Positions 1 to 8,975 of a DNA stretch of 64,000 bases are shown here, in pieces. The first letter of the stretch is position 1. The number at the start of each line of letters is the position of its first letter. The stretch covers positions 186,001-250,000 of the forward strand of contig NZ_AEEB01000003.1 in NCBI RefSeq assembly GCF_000179775.1, given 5' to 3'. Source of the DNA: Ahrensia sp. R2A130 (GTDB lineage Bacteria > Pseudomonadota > Alphaproteobacteria > Rhizobiales > Rhizobiaceae). The notes beneath the pieces are model-generated. The model had not been told where the DNA came from and ran no database searches. It was given only the letters and a program-made list of their open reading frames with translations. Made by a program: the position numbers and the translations under genes.

Positions 1-669
1 ACGGCTATCGTGGTCGCCCACCTCATCCATTTGCCGCAGCAGCGACGGCGTTATGTCCAACCCTCGCGCTTCCAAAATTAGGGGGACGACGGCAAGGCGA
101 GCGTCGAGTGAATGCCCGGTTTCCTGCGCTGCTTCCCATAGGCCGTCATGGGCATCGAGGTCGCCATATGCACCGCCAATTTGGGCAAGACGTTCGCGCA
201 ACAGGCTGAAATGCTTGGCTTCTTCCAGCGCCACGCGCATCCAGCCATCGTAGAAGGAACGCGGCATCTGATGTTTAGGATCGCAAAAACGTGCGACCAC
301 ATCCAGAGCCAGATCAATGGCGTTCAACTCGATATGCGCGATGGCATGAAGCAGCGCGAAGCGGCCCTTTTCAGACCGCAACGACCGCCTCTTCAGTTGC
401 GAAGGAGCAACGAGATTTGGCTGTTCAGGTCGTCCGGGGCGCGAAGGGACTGGCAGGGCGACATCGCCACCCGGACCGATGCCGCCGGAGAACCAACCCC
501 ACGCAGCTTGTCGGGTAAGGGATATTTTATCGTCGAGGTTGGCCGCAGACAGGGCGGCGATGGCGGCAGATTTTAATGTGGAGGCCCTGCCTGATGCAGG
601 AAGCTCTTGCCAGCGTTCCGGCCATTCATCCGGTGTGAAAAGCCGATCCCGCAAGGAATTGATAGACAA
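1..669 (-). CDS. DUF455 ferritin-like protein (COG2833), 3' end cut by window edge
   Basis: The reading frame runs off the left edge, so only about 223 codons are visible. The translation contains LHAIAHIELNAIDLALDV followed by WMRVALEEAKHF. The His/Glu-rich helices (HIELNAID, EEAKHF) are what the DUF455 ferritin-like family uses to hold a di-iron centre. The substrate of this family is not known to me. The gene lies directly downstream of bcp on the same strand, which suggests a shared transcript with a peroxide-detoxifying partner. No ATG precedes the domain in frame. The candidates are TTG codons at 669, 654 and 705, the last overlapping the bcp stop, so the start is uncertain. The family call is firm. 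Confidence 0.8.
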   Translation of the reverse strand, partial: MSINSLRDRLFTPDEWPERWQELPASGRASTLKSAAIAALSAANLDDKISLTRQAAWGWFSGGIGPGGDVALPVPSRPGRPEQPNLVAPSQLKRRSLRSEKGRFALLHAIAHIELNAIDLALDVVARFCDPKHQMPRSFYDGWMRVALEEAKHFSLLRERLAQIGGAYGDLDAHDGLWEAAQETGHSLDARLAVVPLILEARGLDITPSLLRQMDEVGDHDSR

Positions 670-697
670 GGAACTGACTGAATTATCGAGTAAGGAG

Positions 698-1159
698 TTA
701 TCCAAAGTGGCTGCGCGCGGCCTCTAGCACAGCGTCCACGTGGCCCTTCACGCGAACCTTGTGCCACGCCTCAAGCACTTTGCCGTCGGCATCGACGAGG
801 AAAGTGCAACGAACGACGCCCATATATGTCTTGCCGTACATGCTCTTTTCTTGCCACACGCCCCATGCAGCCAGCGTTTCGGTGTCCGGGTCAGCAGCAA
901 GCGTGATGCCGAGATCGTGCTTGGCGGTAAATTTGTCATGTTTGGCCGCCGTATCGGGCGACATACCGATAATATCCACGCCGAGAGCTTCAAAATCGCC
1001 CTTGGTACCGGTGAATTCTTTGGCCTCGGTGGTGCAGCCCGGAGTGTCATCCTTGGGGTAGAAATAGACCACCGCAGGTTTGCCGGAAGGGAATTTCGCA
1101 CGCCCGCCGCTCTGCGCTTCTAGATCAAAGGCCGGTGCCGTATCGCCAACGTTAAGCAT
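698..1159 (-). CDS. bcp: Thiol peroxidase Bcp (peroxiredoxin)
   Basis: This is a 153-residue AhpC/TSA-fold peroxiredoxin that reduces H2O2 and organic hydroperoxides in the cytoplasm using thioredoxin. The peroxidatic cysteine is Cys42 in PKDDTPGCTTEAKEF. The second cysteine that E. coli Bcp has five residues later is a lysine here (CTTEAKEF). Another cysteine, in VVRCTFLVD near residue 118, is available in the C-terminal half, so the resolving cysteine is either that one or absent. The ATG at 1159 gives the usual family length. The gene is divergent from the AsmA-like gene and runs into the DUF455 gene. Confidence 0.95.
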   Translation of the reverse strand: MLNVGDTAPAFDLEAQSGGRAKFPSGKPAVVYFYPKDDTPGCTTEAKEFTGTKGDFEALGVDIIGMSPDTAAKHDKFTAKHDLGITLAADPDTETLAAWGVWQEKSMYGKTYMGVVRCTFLVDADGKVLEAWHKVRVKGHVDAVLEAARSHFG

Positions 1160-1176
1160 TTTCGTGTTCCACTTCG

Positions 1177-1209
1177 TTTGCCCAAACTATCACCACACTG
1201 TTTGGCAAA
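1177..1209. promoter_or_regulatory. Inverted repeat in the bcp / AsmA divergent region
   Basis: The arms are TTTGCCCAAAC (1177-1187) and GTTTGGCAAA (1200-1209). They are complementary apart from one extra C and are separated by 12 bases. The repeat lies 18 bases upstream of the bcp start in a roughly 210-base divergent region. The position fits an operator or a 5' leader hairpin for bcp. I do not recognise it as the site of a known regulator. A separate 12-base palindrome, TCAAGCGCTTGA, is at 1249-1260. Confidence 0.35.
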
Positions 1210-1370
1210 ATAAACGGGGCTTGTAACCCTGCGCAAATGCCGCGCTTTTCAAGCGCTTGAAGGCGAGCTTCTGATTTGAGCCTGATGATGCTCGCGACTA
1301 GTGTCGTGGCAGGCTGGGTAAAGCTGATTCGCTGTCGGACAAGTCTGGCATAGGGGTGACGAACGCGGAC

Positions 1371-4300
1371 ATGATTGACGAGACGACCCTTGAACAACGG
1401 CCTGATCTTGCGCGTTTTCCGTCCGCGCAAGCCCAAACAGGTGCGCCGGTTGAAAAAGGCGCGCGCGACAGGTCGGGTAAGCCCAATCGCGCGGTGCGTT
1501 TCGTGGGTCGCTCGTTGGTTGTTTTGTTCATCGCTTTTGCCTGCATAGGTGGCGTGCTGTTCTACGCCCTGACGCAGGGGGGCGTTTCGAACGAGCAAAT
1601 GCGCGCGCAGTTGGAAAGCAGATTGTCCGCAGCTCTTGGGCCGTCGCTCACTGCAAAATTAGGTGAAACCGAAGTTGCGGTAGGGCGCGGCGGACTGTTG
1701 TCATTGGGAGCTTCTGATGCCCGTATCGTGGACGCCGCCTCCCGCACGTTAACGGCAGCTTCGCGTGTTGATGCAGAACTCGACCTTTGGGAATTGATGC
1801 AGGGGCGTATTCAGGCCCGATCCGTCAGTATTGCAGGTGGTGCATTGGATGTGTCGGCATTTGCAGTTCCTGAAACGGCGCAGCAGCCCGCCTCCGCGTG
1901 GTCAGGAGCGCTGGATTTCGAAAAGGCGCTGCGTCAACTCGGATCGGCGCTCGACAACATTGTCGCGTCCATCGACCGCGCTGGTCTGAAACAGTTTGAC
2001 CTCAACAATGTGAAGCTTCTGGGATTGGACGCATTTCCGATAAACACCGGTCGCGCTGCGGTTAAACAACTTCGCATAACGCGAAAAACAGGCGCAGGCG
2101 CGAACCTGTCCGGTGTCCTGCTGATCAACGAAAGAGACATTCCATTTTCCGCGTCGTGGAAGCCGCAGGCCACCGGTGAAAAGCGGGTCACCGTCAGTAT
2201 CGACAGGCTGACCGTCGCCGATTTCAATTCTCAATCCGAGGTGACGGCTGGCTTCAAATTGGAGATCGACGCGCCTTTCGATGCAGATGGTAAACCGCTG
2301 GAAGCGGTCGCCAAACTGGATGTCGATGGTCTCGACGTGCCCTACGTGAAAGGGCGGACACTGGTGAAGGGAGGAAGCGGTGTTCTCAACTTGCGCCTGC
2401 TCCCGAACAAGAACCAGATCGAACTCGATCGTTCGCCGATGCGATTTGCATCGTCTGATGCTGTTCTGTTGGGTGGATTGCGATTGCCGCGAAATTCCGA
2501 TGATCCACAGCCGCCACGCTTCGAACTTATCGCCAATAACGTCGCGGCATATGGCTTGCTGGATGGCACGAAACGTCAACGCGCGGCTATGCAACTGGAC
2601 GGGCGTTGGGAAGCTGCGAACCAGACCATCGTCGCTGACAAGATAGCGATCAAGACGCCCGATGGTTTGCTGGAGGGGGACGGCAGTTTGACGTTCAGCC
2701 CTCAAGGTCCAGCTGCAAAAGCAAACCTGACTATCGCTTCGATGCCTGTCGCTCAGCTGAAGCAATTCTGGCCGGATTATCTTGCGCCAAAAGTGCGTGA
2801 ATGGATTTCCGATGGTGTAGTCGGCGGAACAATCACCAACGCCCTCGTTGAGGTGGACCTACCGGCTGGCGTGTTGGGCAAGGACGAGTTGTACACGGCT
2901 GAACATCTGGCCGTCAGTCTTCCTATTTCCGGTTCTCGTGTGAAGACCGCTGGAGCCATTCCCGATATCGAGAATGCTACGGCCGTCGTGCTGTTGGCCG
3001 GTACGCGCACGACGATTGATTTGTCGACAGGCACCGCAGATCTTGGCAAATCCGGTACGTTGCAGGTTGGCCCATCGCGCCTGACATTCGGCAGCTACAC
3101 CAATCCCGACCTGCCTATGAATCTCGACCTCACCTTGGACGGTCCGCTTCGGGCGTTGGCGACCCTGGGTTCTCGCAAGCCATTGGGTGTGACTAAAAAA
3201 ATTGGCCTTGATGCCAATGCCCTGAGCGGTAACGCCAGCGCTCAAATCGACCTTGATATGATCATGCACAAAGGCGGCAAGATCGATCCGGGCGAATGGA
3301 ACGCCGACATTCGCTTGCGCAATGCGGCTTCTACGAAACCTATTGCAGGTCGCGTTTTCAATGACGGCGACTTGACCATCAAGGCAGATCGGCAGCAGGC
3401 GCAAATCAACGGAACAGCGCTAATCGATGGTTCGAAGACCGAAGTTGCCATGGTGCAGCCAACCGACGGTTCCGGCGGCGGCACAGGCTCGTTCAAGCTG
3501 ACCCTGAGCGACAAACAGCGCGAGAAAATGGGCATTTCCACCGGCGGTCTGCTTAATGGTCCCATAACCGTAGAGGTGCAGCGTAGGCCCGATGGAAACA
3601 GCAAGATTGTTGCGAATCTAAAGCGTGCAGAACTGTCTCTGCCTTGGATCGGATGGCGTAAGGGTGAGGGCATCACGGCGACGGCCAGCTTCGATTTGCG
3701 CCAGCGCGGTGACACGACGAGTGTCAGCAATCTTCGCCTCAAGGGTGACGGGTTTTCCGCGCAGGGCGAGATCACGCTGGCCGGTAATGCCTTCCGAAAA
3801 GCCCGGTTTAAAAACGTAAAACTGAACCGCACAGACGATTTCGATGTTGCCGTGTCCAGCACAGGTGCAGGCCGCTACGACGTCAATATCGACGCGCAGT
3901 CTTATGATGCCAGATCACTGATCCGTGGATTTTTTGCAAAAGGTAAAGGCACCGCCGCCGGCAAGGGAGCGCAGGTTGCGGTGGCCGCAAACATAGGGCG
4001 CATGATCGGTTTTCGACGCGAAACCATGAGCAGTGTCACCGTTGAATTCCGGCAGCGTGGCTCCACAATCACGAAGGCCGTGGTCACCGGTCTTTCTGCA
4101 GGCAACACGCCAACAGCGTTTTCTCTGCAGCCGGTAAAGGGCGGAATGGAAACCACCATCGCATCCGCCAATGCGGGCTCTATGCTGCGCTTTCTCGATC
4201 TTTATACAAAGGTGCAGGGCGGTCGCATCGAAGCGCGTTTGGTGCGGGATAAGAACCAGGTCTATCGCGGCACGGTGAAAGCCTACGATTTCACTCTCAA

Positions 4301-4748
4301 CAACGAGCCGCGTCTCGCTAAGCTATTGAAAAAGCCATCAGCTCCGCGTGACTTGGAAAACCGCGATCAGATTGTTCGTGAACTTAGCAAAATACCGACG
4401 CAAAACGCCCGTGTTGATGAGTTGACGGCGGTCGTGGAGAAGGGGCCGAAATCGCTCTACATCCGAAAGGGTCGACTGACAGGTGGCGATGCCAGTGCGG
4501 CTTTTGAGGGCCGTGTTTATGATGCGGCCAACAACATGAAAATTTCCGGCACTTTTTTGCCAGGCCGTGGCCTCAACCGGCTGGTTTCAAAGATTCCGAT
4601 TCTTGGTCTGGCCTTCGGGCGCGGCAAGGTGAATGGCCTGCTGGGCATCACATTCCAGCTGGCAGGCCGCTACGGAAACCCGCGCTTGCAGGTCAATCCG
4701 CTTTCGATAATTGCGCCCGGCGTGTTCCGCCAGCTGTTCCGTTTCTGA
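1371..4748 (+). CDS. AsmA/YhdP-like envelope protein (DUF3971 type)
   Basis: This is a very large protein of about 1125 residues. It has a short cytoplasmic N-terminus, one membrane segment near residues 48-68 (SLVVLFIAFACIGGVLFYAL) and a long periplasmic part rich in beta-strand repeats. The C-terminal stretch KISGTFLPGRGLNRLVSKIP through LAFGRGKVNGLLGITFQLAG is typical of the DUF3971/AsmA-like C-terminal region. Relatives of this family (TamB, YhdP, AsmA) are bridge-like proteins thought to move phospholipids to the outer membrane. Applying that role here is inference from architecture. The ATG at 1371 is chosen. A GTG at 1356 in the same frame would add five residues. It converges on tyrS with 23 bases between the stops. 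Confidence 0.85.
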   Translation: MIDETTLEQRPDLARFPSAQAQTGAPVEKGARDRSGKPNRAVRFVGRSLVVLFIAFACIGGVLFYALTQGGVSNEQMRAQLESRLSAALGPSLTAKLGETEVAVGRGGLLSLGASDARIVDAASRTLTAASRVDAELDLWELMQGRIQARSVSIAGGALDVSAFAVPETAQQPASAWSGALDFEKALRQLGSALDNIVASIDRAGLKQFDLNNVKLLGLDAFPINTGRAAVKQLRITRKTGAGANLSGVLLINERDIPFSASWKPQATGEKRVTVSIDRLTVADFNSQSEVTAGFKLEIDAPFDADGKPLEAVAKLDVDGLDVPYVKGRTLVKGGSGVLNLRLLPNKNQIELDRSPMRFASSDAVLLGGLRLPRNSDDPQPPRFELIANNVAAYGLLDGTKRQRAAMQLDGRWEAANQTIVADKIAIKTPDGLLEGDGSLTFSPQGPAAKANLTIASMPVAQLKQFWPDYLAPKVREWISDGVVGGTITNALVEVDLPAGVLGKDELYTAEHLAVSLPISGSRVKTAGAIPDIENATAVVLLAGTRTTIDLSTGTADLGKSGTLQVGPSRLTFGSYTNPDLPMNLDLTLDGPLRALATLGSRKPLGVTKKIGLDANALSGNASAQIDLDMIMHKGGKIDPGEWNADIRLRNAASTKPIAGRVFNDGDLTIKADRQQAQINGTALIDGSKTEVAMVQPTDGSGGGTGSFKLTLSDKQREKMGISTGGLLNGPITVEVQRRPDGNSKIVANLKRAELSLPWIGWRKGEGITATASFDLRQRGDTTSVSNLRLKGDGFSAQGEITLAGNAFRKARFKNVKLNRTDDFDVAVSSTGAGRYDVNIDAQSYDARSLIRGFFAKGKGTAAGKGAQVAVAANIGRMIGFRRETMSSVTVEFRQRGSTITKAVVTGLSAGNTPTAFSLQPVKGGMETTIASANAGSMLRFLDLYTKVQGGRIEARLVRDKNQVYRGTVKAYDFTLNNEPRLAKLLKKPSAPRDLENRDQIVRELSKIPTQNARVDELTAVVEKGPKSLYIRKGRLTGGDASAAFEGRVYDAANNMKISGTFLPGRGLNRLVSKIPILGLAFGRGKVNGLLGITFQLAGRYGNPRLQVNPLSIIAPGVFRQLFRF

Positions 4749-4771
4749 TAACTCGGAGCGAGTGGGTCTAA

Positions 4772-6022
4772 CTATTCGGGGCGGATCAGGACGTGGCGCT
4801 TTTTGCCGAAGGACAGTTTCACAGCGCCATCGGTGAGGAAGGATTTGTCCAACATCATGCGTTCATCTGAGACCGCCTGATCGTTGACCTTCACCGCGCC
4901 GCCCTTGATGTGCCGGCGTGCTTCACCATTCGATCCGGCAAGTCCGGCGGTAACGAGAAGGCCCAGAATACCCGTGCCAGCTTCGAAATCCCCAGCGGGT
5001 ACAGATATGGTAGGAAGGTCGGCAGAAACTGTTCCTTGCTCGAAAGTCTGCCGTGCCGTTTCCGCTGCTTTTTCTGCAGCATCGCGGCCATGTACCATCG
5101 CGGTTGTTTCTGTCGCCAGCACTTTTTTGGCGTCGTTCAACTCATTACCTTCAAGTGCTGAAAGGCGCGCGATTTCATCCATCGGCAGGGTCGTGAACAG
5201 CTTCAGGAAGCGCGGCACATCAGCGTCTTCGGTGTTGCGCCAATATTGCCAGAAATCGAAAACCGGCAGCATGTCTTCGTTCATCCACACCGCGCCGGAG
5301 GCGGATTTGCCCATCTTCGCGCCTGACGATGTGGTCAACAGTGGCGAGGTGAGCGCGTATAATTGAGGCGTGCCGGAGCGACGACCGAGATCGACGCCGG
5401 ACAGGATATTGCCCCACTGGTCCGAACCACCGATCTGAAGGCGGCAATCATAGCGGCGGCTTAATTCCACATAGTCGTAGGCCTGCAGGCACATGTAGTT
5501 GAATTCGAGAAAGGACAGGTGCTGTTCGCGGTCCAGCCGGGTCTTCACGGAATCACGCGCCAGCATCGCGTTGACCGACAGGTGTTTACCGTAGTCGCGC
5601 AGGAACTCGACATAGTTCAGGTCCAGCAACCAGTCGGCATTGTCCGCCATGATCGCATCGTTCTTGCCGTCGCCGAAGGTCAGGAAAGGATCGAAGCATT
5701 TCTGGATGGACGTCTTGTTGTCGGCGATGATCTCCGCCGTCATCATCTGGCGCGACTCGTCCTTGCCGGAAGGGTCGCCCACCATGGTGGTGCCGCCACC
5801 CATCAAAGCGACGGGGCGGTGGCCGGTCTGCTGGAACCAGTGCAGCAGCATGATTTGCGTCATGGAGCCGACATGCAGGGACTTCGCGGTTGCATCAAAG
5901 CCGATATAGGCCGTCACGACTTCCTTGGTCAGCAGATCGTCGAGACCGGTCTCGTCTGAAATCTGGTGAATGAAGCCGCGCTCGTCGAGCGTTGCGAGAA
6001 AATCGGATTTGAAGCGGGACAT
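4772..6022 (-). CDS. tyrS: Tyrosyl-tRNA synthetase
   Basis: This 416-residue class I aminoacyl-tRNA synthetase charges tRNA-Tyr. The HIGH-type motif appears as HVGS (residues 50-53) and the KMSKS-type loop as KMGKS (236-240). [10 protein letters not shown] near residue 197 is the tyrosine-binding signature. The C-terminal region ([16 protein letters not shown]) is an S4 RNA-binding domain. The frame stays open for 68 more codons upstream, but the ATG at 6022 starts the conserved [16 protein letters not shown] segment and leaves an 83-base divergent promoter region with anmK. Confidence 0.97.
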   Translation of the reverse strand: MSRFKSDFLATLDERGFIHQISDETGLDDLLTKEVVTAYIGFDATAKSLHVGSMTQIMLLHWFQQTGHRPVALMGGGTTMVGDPSGKDESRQMMTAEIIADNKTSIQKCFDPFLTFGDGKNDAIMADNADWLLDLNYVEFLRDYGKHLSVNAMLARDSVKTRLDREQHLSFLEFNYMCLQAYDYVELSRRYDCRLQIGGSDQWGNILSGVDLGRRSGTPQLYALTSPLLTTSSGAKMGKSASGAVWMNEDMLPVFDFWQYWRNTEDADVPRFLKLFTTLPMDEIARLSALEGNELNDAKKVLATETTAMVHGRDAAEKAAETARQTFEQGTVSADLPTISVPAGDFEAGTGILGLLVTAGLAGSNGEARRHIKGGAVKVNDQAVSDERMMLDKSFLTDGAVKLSFGKKRHVLIRPE

Positions 6023-6105
6023 GGGTGCATAATCGGTTGTGGACGTCGCCGGTGTGCTACACCACCAGCCGAACCTGTCCAACCCGCAGCGCAACGAGGC
6101 TTGAA

Positions 6106-7242
6106 ATGAAAACTGCAATCGGCCTGATGAGCGGCACATCGATGGACGGTATCGATGCCGCGTTGGTGCGAACGGATGGGCGTAACGCGGTGCAAATGGG
6201 CGTGGCGATTGAGCGGCCCTATTCACCGGCCACGCGCAAACGGATCGAGGCTGCGCTTGAAGATGCGAAGGTTATCCAACACCGCGATGAACGTCCGGCA
6301 GTGATTGCAGAGTTGGAAGTGGAACTAACTGAACTCCATGTGGACGCGACATTCCATTTGTTGGAAAAAGCGAAACTTCACCCGTCTGAAGTCGATCTTC
6401 TGGGCTTCCACGGCCAGACCGTCCTGCATCGCCCTGATGTCGCGCTCACCGTACAGATCGGTGATGGACAGGCACTGGCTGATGTCACCGGTATCGACAC
6501 CGTCTTCGATATGCGCGCCGCTGATATGGAGTCGGGCGGGCAAGGCGCGCCGCTGGTGCCCGTGTTCCATCAAGCGCTGGCGTTCGGGCTGAAACTCGAT
6601 GAGCCGGTGGCCTTCGTTAATATCGGCGGCATTTCCAACATCAGCTATGTCGATGGCGATGATCTGATCGCATTCGATTGCGGCCCGGGCAACGCGCTTA
6701 TCGACCAGTGGGTGCATAACGGTGCAGGCGTGCCTTTCGACCAGGGTGGCGCGATTGCCAGCGAGGGAGGCGTGGTGGCGTCCGTGGTCGAGCGCTACAT
6801 GGCATCGCCTTACTTCGAACTGGATTCACCGAAGTCACTGGATCGACTCGATTTTGCAGCGTTGGAAACAAGTGCCGCAGGCCTTCACGATGGCGCGCGC
6901 ACTCTGGCGCATGTTACGGCTAAAGCGATCTACCGCTCGGTCGACCATTTGCCGAAGCGGCCCAAGACCTGGATTTTGTGCGGCGGCGGAAGGTTGAACC
7001 CGAGCATAGTGGGTGATCTATCAGCCATGGCAGATCATGACGGAGCAACCGTCCAACTGGCTGACAAGCTCGGCCTAGACGGCGATATGCTGGAAGCACA
7101 AGCTTTCGCCTATCTCGCAGTGCGAAGCGTTGAAGGCCTGCCGCTAACCTTCCCCGAAACAACCGGTTGCGCCGAGCCAACCACGGGTGGCGTGCTGGCC
7201 CGGCATTTGAAAAGTCCGGTTCAACCTGAGGATGAAAATTAG
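6106..7242 (+). CDS. anmK: Anhydro-N-acetylmuramic acid kinase
   Basis: This 378-residue kinase converts 1,6-anhydro-MurNAc to MurNAc-6-phosphate in cell-wall recycling. The N-terminal phosphate-binding motif [12 protein letters not shown] (residues 6-17) is diagnostic, and NIGGISNIS and [11 protein letters not shown] are also present. The ATG at 6106 follows a GAGG about 7 bases upstream; the open frame to the left (from 6025) overlaps the tyrS promoter and is not conserved. In many alphaproteobacteria tyrS and anmK are divergent neighbours, as seen here. Confidence 0.97.
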   Translation: MKTAIGLMSGTSMDGIDAALVRTDGRNAVQMGVAIERPYSPATRKRIEAALEDAKVIQHRDERPAVIAELEVELTELHVDATFHLLEKAKLHPSEVDLLGFHGQTVLHRPDVALTVQIGDGQALADVTGIDTVFDMRAADMESGGQGAPLVPVFHQALAFGLKLDEPVAFVNIGGISNISYVDGDDLIAFDCGPGNALIDQWVHNGAGVPFDQGGAIASEGGVVASVVERYMASPYFELDSPKSLDRLDFAALETSAAGLHDGARTLAHVTAKAIYRSVDHLPKRPKTWILCGGGRLNPSIVGDLSAMADHDGATVQLADKLGLDGDMLEAQAFAYLAVRSVEGLPLTFPETTGCAEPTTGGVLARHLKSPVQPEDEN

Positions 7243-7335
7243 CCGCCCGTTAATCGTCCTTAGCAGCCTTCGGTCAACATGTCGCAGCTAGGTTTGCTCC
7301 CGAAATGAACTCTATATCGGGCAGGGGCGACCGCC

Positions 7336-7989
7336 ATGAAGTACATTCTGACAATGCTGGCAGCGATCTTCATCCTGCCAACCCTTCTTCCAACAGATGC
7401 AGATGCAAAGCGTCGCGGCGGTTTTAGTTCGCGGTCCAGCAAGAAGGTCAGGGTGATCCCAATCATCATACCTATGAGCCGTGGTAGCAGCGATGTCGTC
7501 TTCGTGCGCGAATTGCCCGATATCGAGAACTTCAAGAGAGAGGGCCGCTACTTTGATCTCGGTTGGAAACACGGCTTCTTTGGCGGCGGAGAATGGGTCG
7601 GCTATTTTAGCAAGCCTACCCGCGGCTATGTCGAGGTGAACCAGAAAGTTGTTGTCGAAAAGCTATTGCCAGCCTTGGGTATGACCGCCGTCGACGCACC
7701 TGCAAAAGCATCCAGTTTCGATGGGGTCAGCATGGGGTCTGCCTGGTCTGGCATAAAAGACATCTGGCCATTCGGCTTTGTCATGACATTCGTGATGGGG
7801 TTTGTAGCGCTCGCCATGGCATCAAATGCTCACAAGAAGTGGCAGCAGAATCGGGCCATCGACAAAGAGCTGGCGAAGCACGGCATCTCCAGAGCGCAAT
7901 ACGACGCTCACCGAGCAGCTGCTCAAGAACCTCAAGCTGCCTCAGCAGGGTTTGGCAATCGCAAGAACTTTGGTCGCGCCAGCGCCTAA
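7336..7989 (+). CDS. Unknown exported/membrane protein, 217 aa
   Basis: I do not recognise this protein. It begins with a signal peptide (MKYILTMLAAIFILPTLLPT, probable cut after ADA near residue 24) followed by a Ser/Arg/Lys-rich basic stretch. A middle domain has an aromatic/Gly segment (GWKHGFFGGGEWVGYF). A second hydrophobic segment lies near residues 140-158 (WPFGFVMTFVMGFVALAMA). The C-terminal tail is charged and Ala/Gln-rich, so a single-pass membrane protein with a periplasmic domain is likely. The ATG is preceded by CAGGGGCG about 8 bases upstream. It stands alone between anmK and a strong terminator. Confidence 0.7.
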   Translation: MKYILTMLAAIFILPTLLPTDADAKRRGGFSSRSSKKVRVIPIIIPMSRGSSDVVFVRELPDIENFKREGRYFDLGWKHGFFGGGEWVGYFSKPTRGYVEVNQKVVVEKLLPALGMTAVDAPAKASSFDGVSMGSAWSGIKDIWPFGFVMTFVMGFVALAMASNAHKKWQQNRAIDKELAKHGISRAQYDAHRAAAQEPQAASAGFGNRKNFGRASA

Positions 7990-8007
7990 CTGCAGAATAG
8001 GTCAAAC

Positions 8008-8046
8008 GCAAAAGGCCCGGATGGTATTTCCATCCGGGCCTTTTGC
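8008..8046. terminator. Bidirectional intrinsic terminator
   Basis: A perfect 17-base inverted repeat (GCAAAAGGCCCGGATGG, 8008-8024, and its complement, 8030-8046) has a five-base loop TATTT. A-runs and T-runs flank the GC-rich core on both sides, so the hairpin ends transcripts from both strands. It sits between the unknown gene at 7336-7989 and the convergent hydrolase gene that ends at 8077. Confidence 0.93.
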
Positions 8047-8076
8047 TTAATTTTAAATCTGTGCTTCAGGGGTGAT

Positions 8077-8760
8077 CTAGCGCAGCAACATCGTCTCTTC
8101 GATGCCGCCTTCGATGAGACCCAAGCGTTTGTCGAGGTAGATCTGGCACTCGTCCAGCAACTCGTCCTGATGGTCGGAGAAGAAGTGGTTGGCCCCGGGC
8201 AGAGTGATCTGCGTTGTGGTGATGCCCTTCTGCGAACGCAGCTTGTCCACCAGCGTTTGCACGTGTTCAGGGCGAGACACGCGGTCGTCTTCGCCGTGAA
8301 TTATGAGGCCGGAAGACGGGCAAGGCGCGAGGAACGCGAAATCATAGACGTTCGGTTGCGGTGCGATAGAAATATAGCCTTCGATTTCCGGACGGCGCAT
8401 CAAAAGCTGCATGCCGATCCATGAACCGAAGGAAAAGCCCGCGACCCAGCAGCCGGTCGAATCAGGATGAAGCGTCTGAATCCAATCGAGCGCAGCAGCT
8501 GCATCTGACAGTTCGCCAGCACCGTGGTCGAACTCGCCTTGGCTACGACCGACGCCGCGAAAGTTAAAACGAAGCGTCGTAAAGCCGCGTTCCTGAAACA
8601 TGTAGAACAGCTTGTAGACGATCGGATGGTTCATCGTACCACCAAACTGCGGATGCGGATGCGGGTGCAGTATGATCGCGATGGGCGCGTTCTTGTCTTC
8701 AGACGGCTGGTAACGTGCTTCCAATCGGCCCTCGGGGCCGGTGAAGATAACTTCGGGCAT
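8077..8760 (-). CDS. Alpha/beta hydrolase (COG2945 family)
   Basis: A 227-residue hydrolase of the dienelactone-hydrolase-like COG2945 group. It has the family's oxyanion-side motif HPHPQFGGTMNH (residues 34-45) and the nucleophile elbow GFSFG with Ser110. The acid lies in HGEDD (Asp158/159) and the histidine in GANHFF (His192). The substrate is unknown. The ATG at 8760 has a good AGGAG eight bases upstream, so the 17 extra residues available in frame are rejected. It diverges from the suf operon, and the region between holds an Irr-like operator. Confidence 0.9.
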   Translation of the reverse strand: MPEVIFTGPEGRLEARYQPSEDKNAPIAIILHPHPHPQFGGTMNHPIVYKLFYMFQERGFTTLRFNFRGVGRSQGEFDHGAGELSDAAAALDWIQTLHPDSTGCWVAGFSFGSWIGMQLLMRRPEIEGYISIAPQPNVYDFAFLAPCPSSGLIIHGEDDRVSRPEHVQTLVDKLRSQKGITTTQITLPGANHFFSDHQDELLDECQIYLDKRLGLIEGGIEETMLLR

Positions 8761-8858
8761 AGTGTCTCCTGACAAATATCCGACTGCGACAAGTGCCGCC
8801 GCCAGACCCACAACGGCCAGCTACGGCTTGACGTGGGCAGGCGAGGTTCTTAACCTAG

Positions 8859-8875
8859 TTTAGAACAGTTCAAAA
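8859..8875 (+). promoter_or_regulatory. Irr (ICE) box-like operator upstream of the suf operon
   Basis: The 17-mer TTTAGAACAGTTCAAAA matches the alphaproteobacterial Irr iron-control element TTTAGAA-N3-TTCTAAA as I remember it, with one mismatch. It lies about 100 bases before the first suf gene in a 215-base divergent region. Irr is a Fur-family, haem-responsive regulator that controls iron and Fe-S genes in Rhizobiales and Rhodobacterales. The site suggests iron-responsive control of this operon. The assignment rests on motif match and context only. Confidence 0.65.
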
Positions 8876-8975
8876 CTTCGTACCGCGCCCCATTCGATGG
8901 GAAGCGTAGCGAAGAAAACGGGTTTTCAACGGCGCGTATACGCTAACGAAGCCCGGAATTTCAAGAAAATTGGAC

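Noticed and set aside
1152-1598. 148-codon open frame on the minus strand over the AsmA-like gene start
   Set aside because: It overlaps a large conserved gene on the other strand, has no family resemblance, and its composition looks like a shadow frame.
1902-2765. 287-codon minus-strand open frame inside the AsmA-like gene
   Set aside because: It is a shadow of a long high-GC gene; the protein is Arg/Gln-rich with no recognisable domain.
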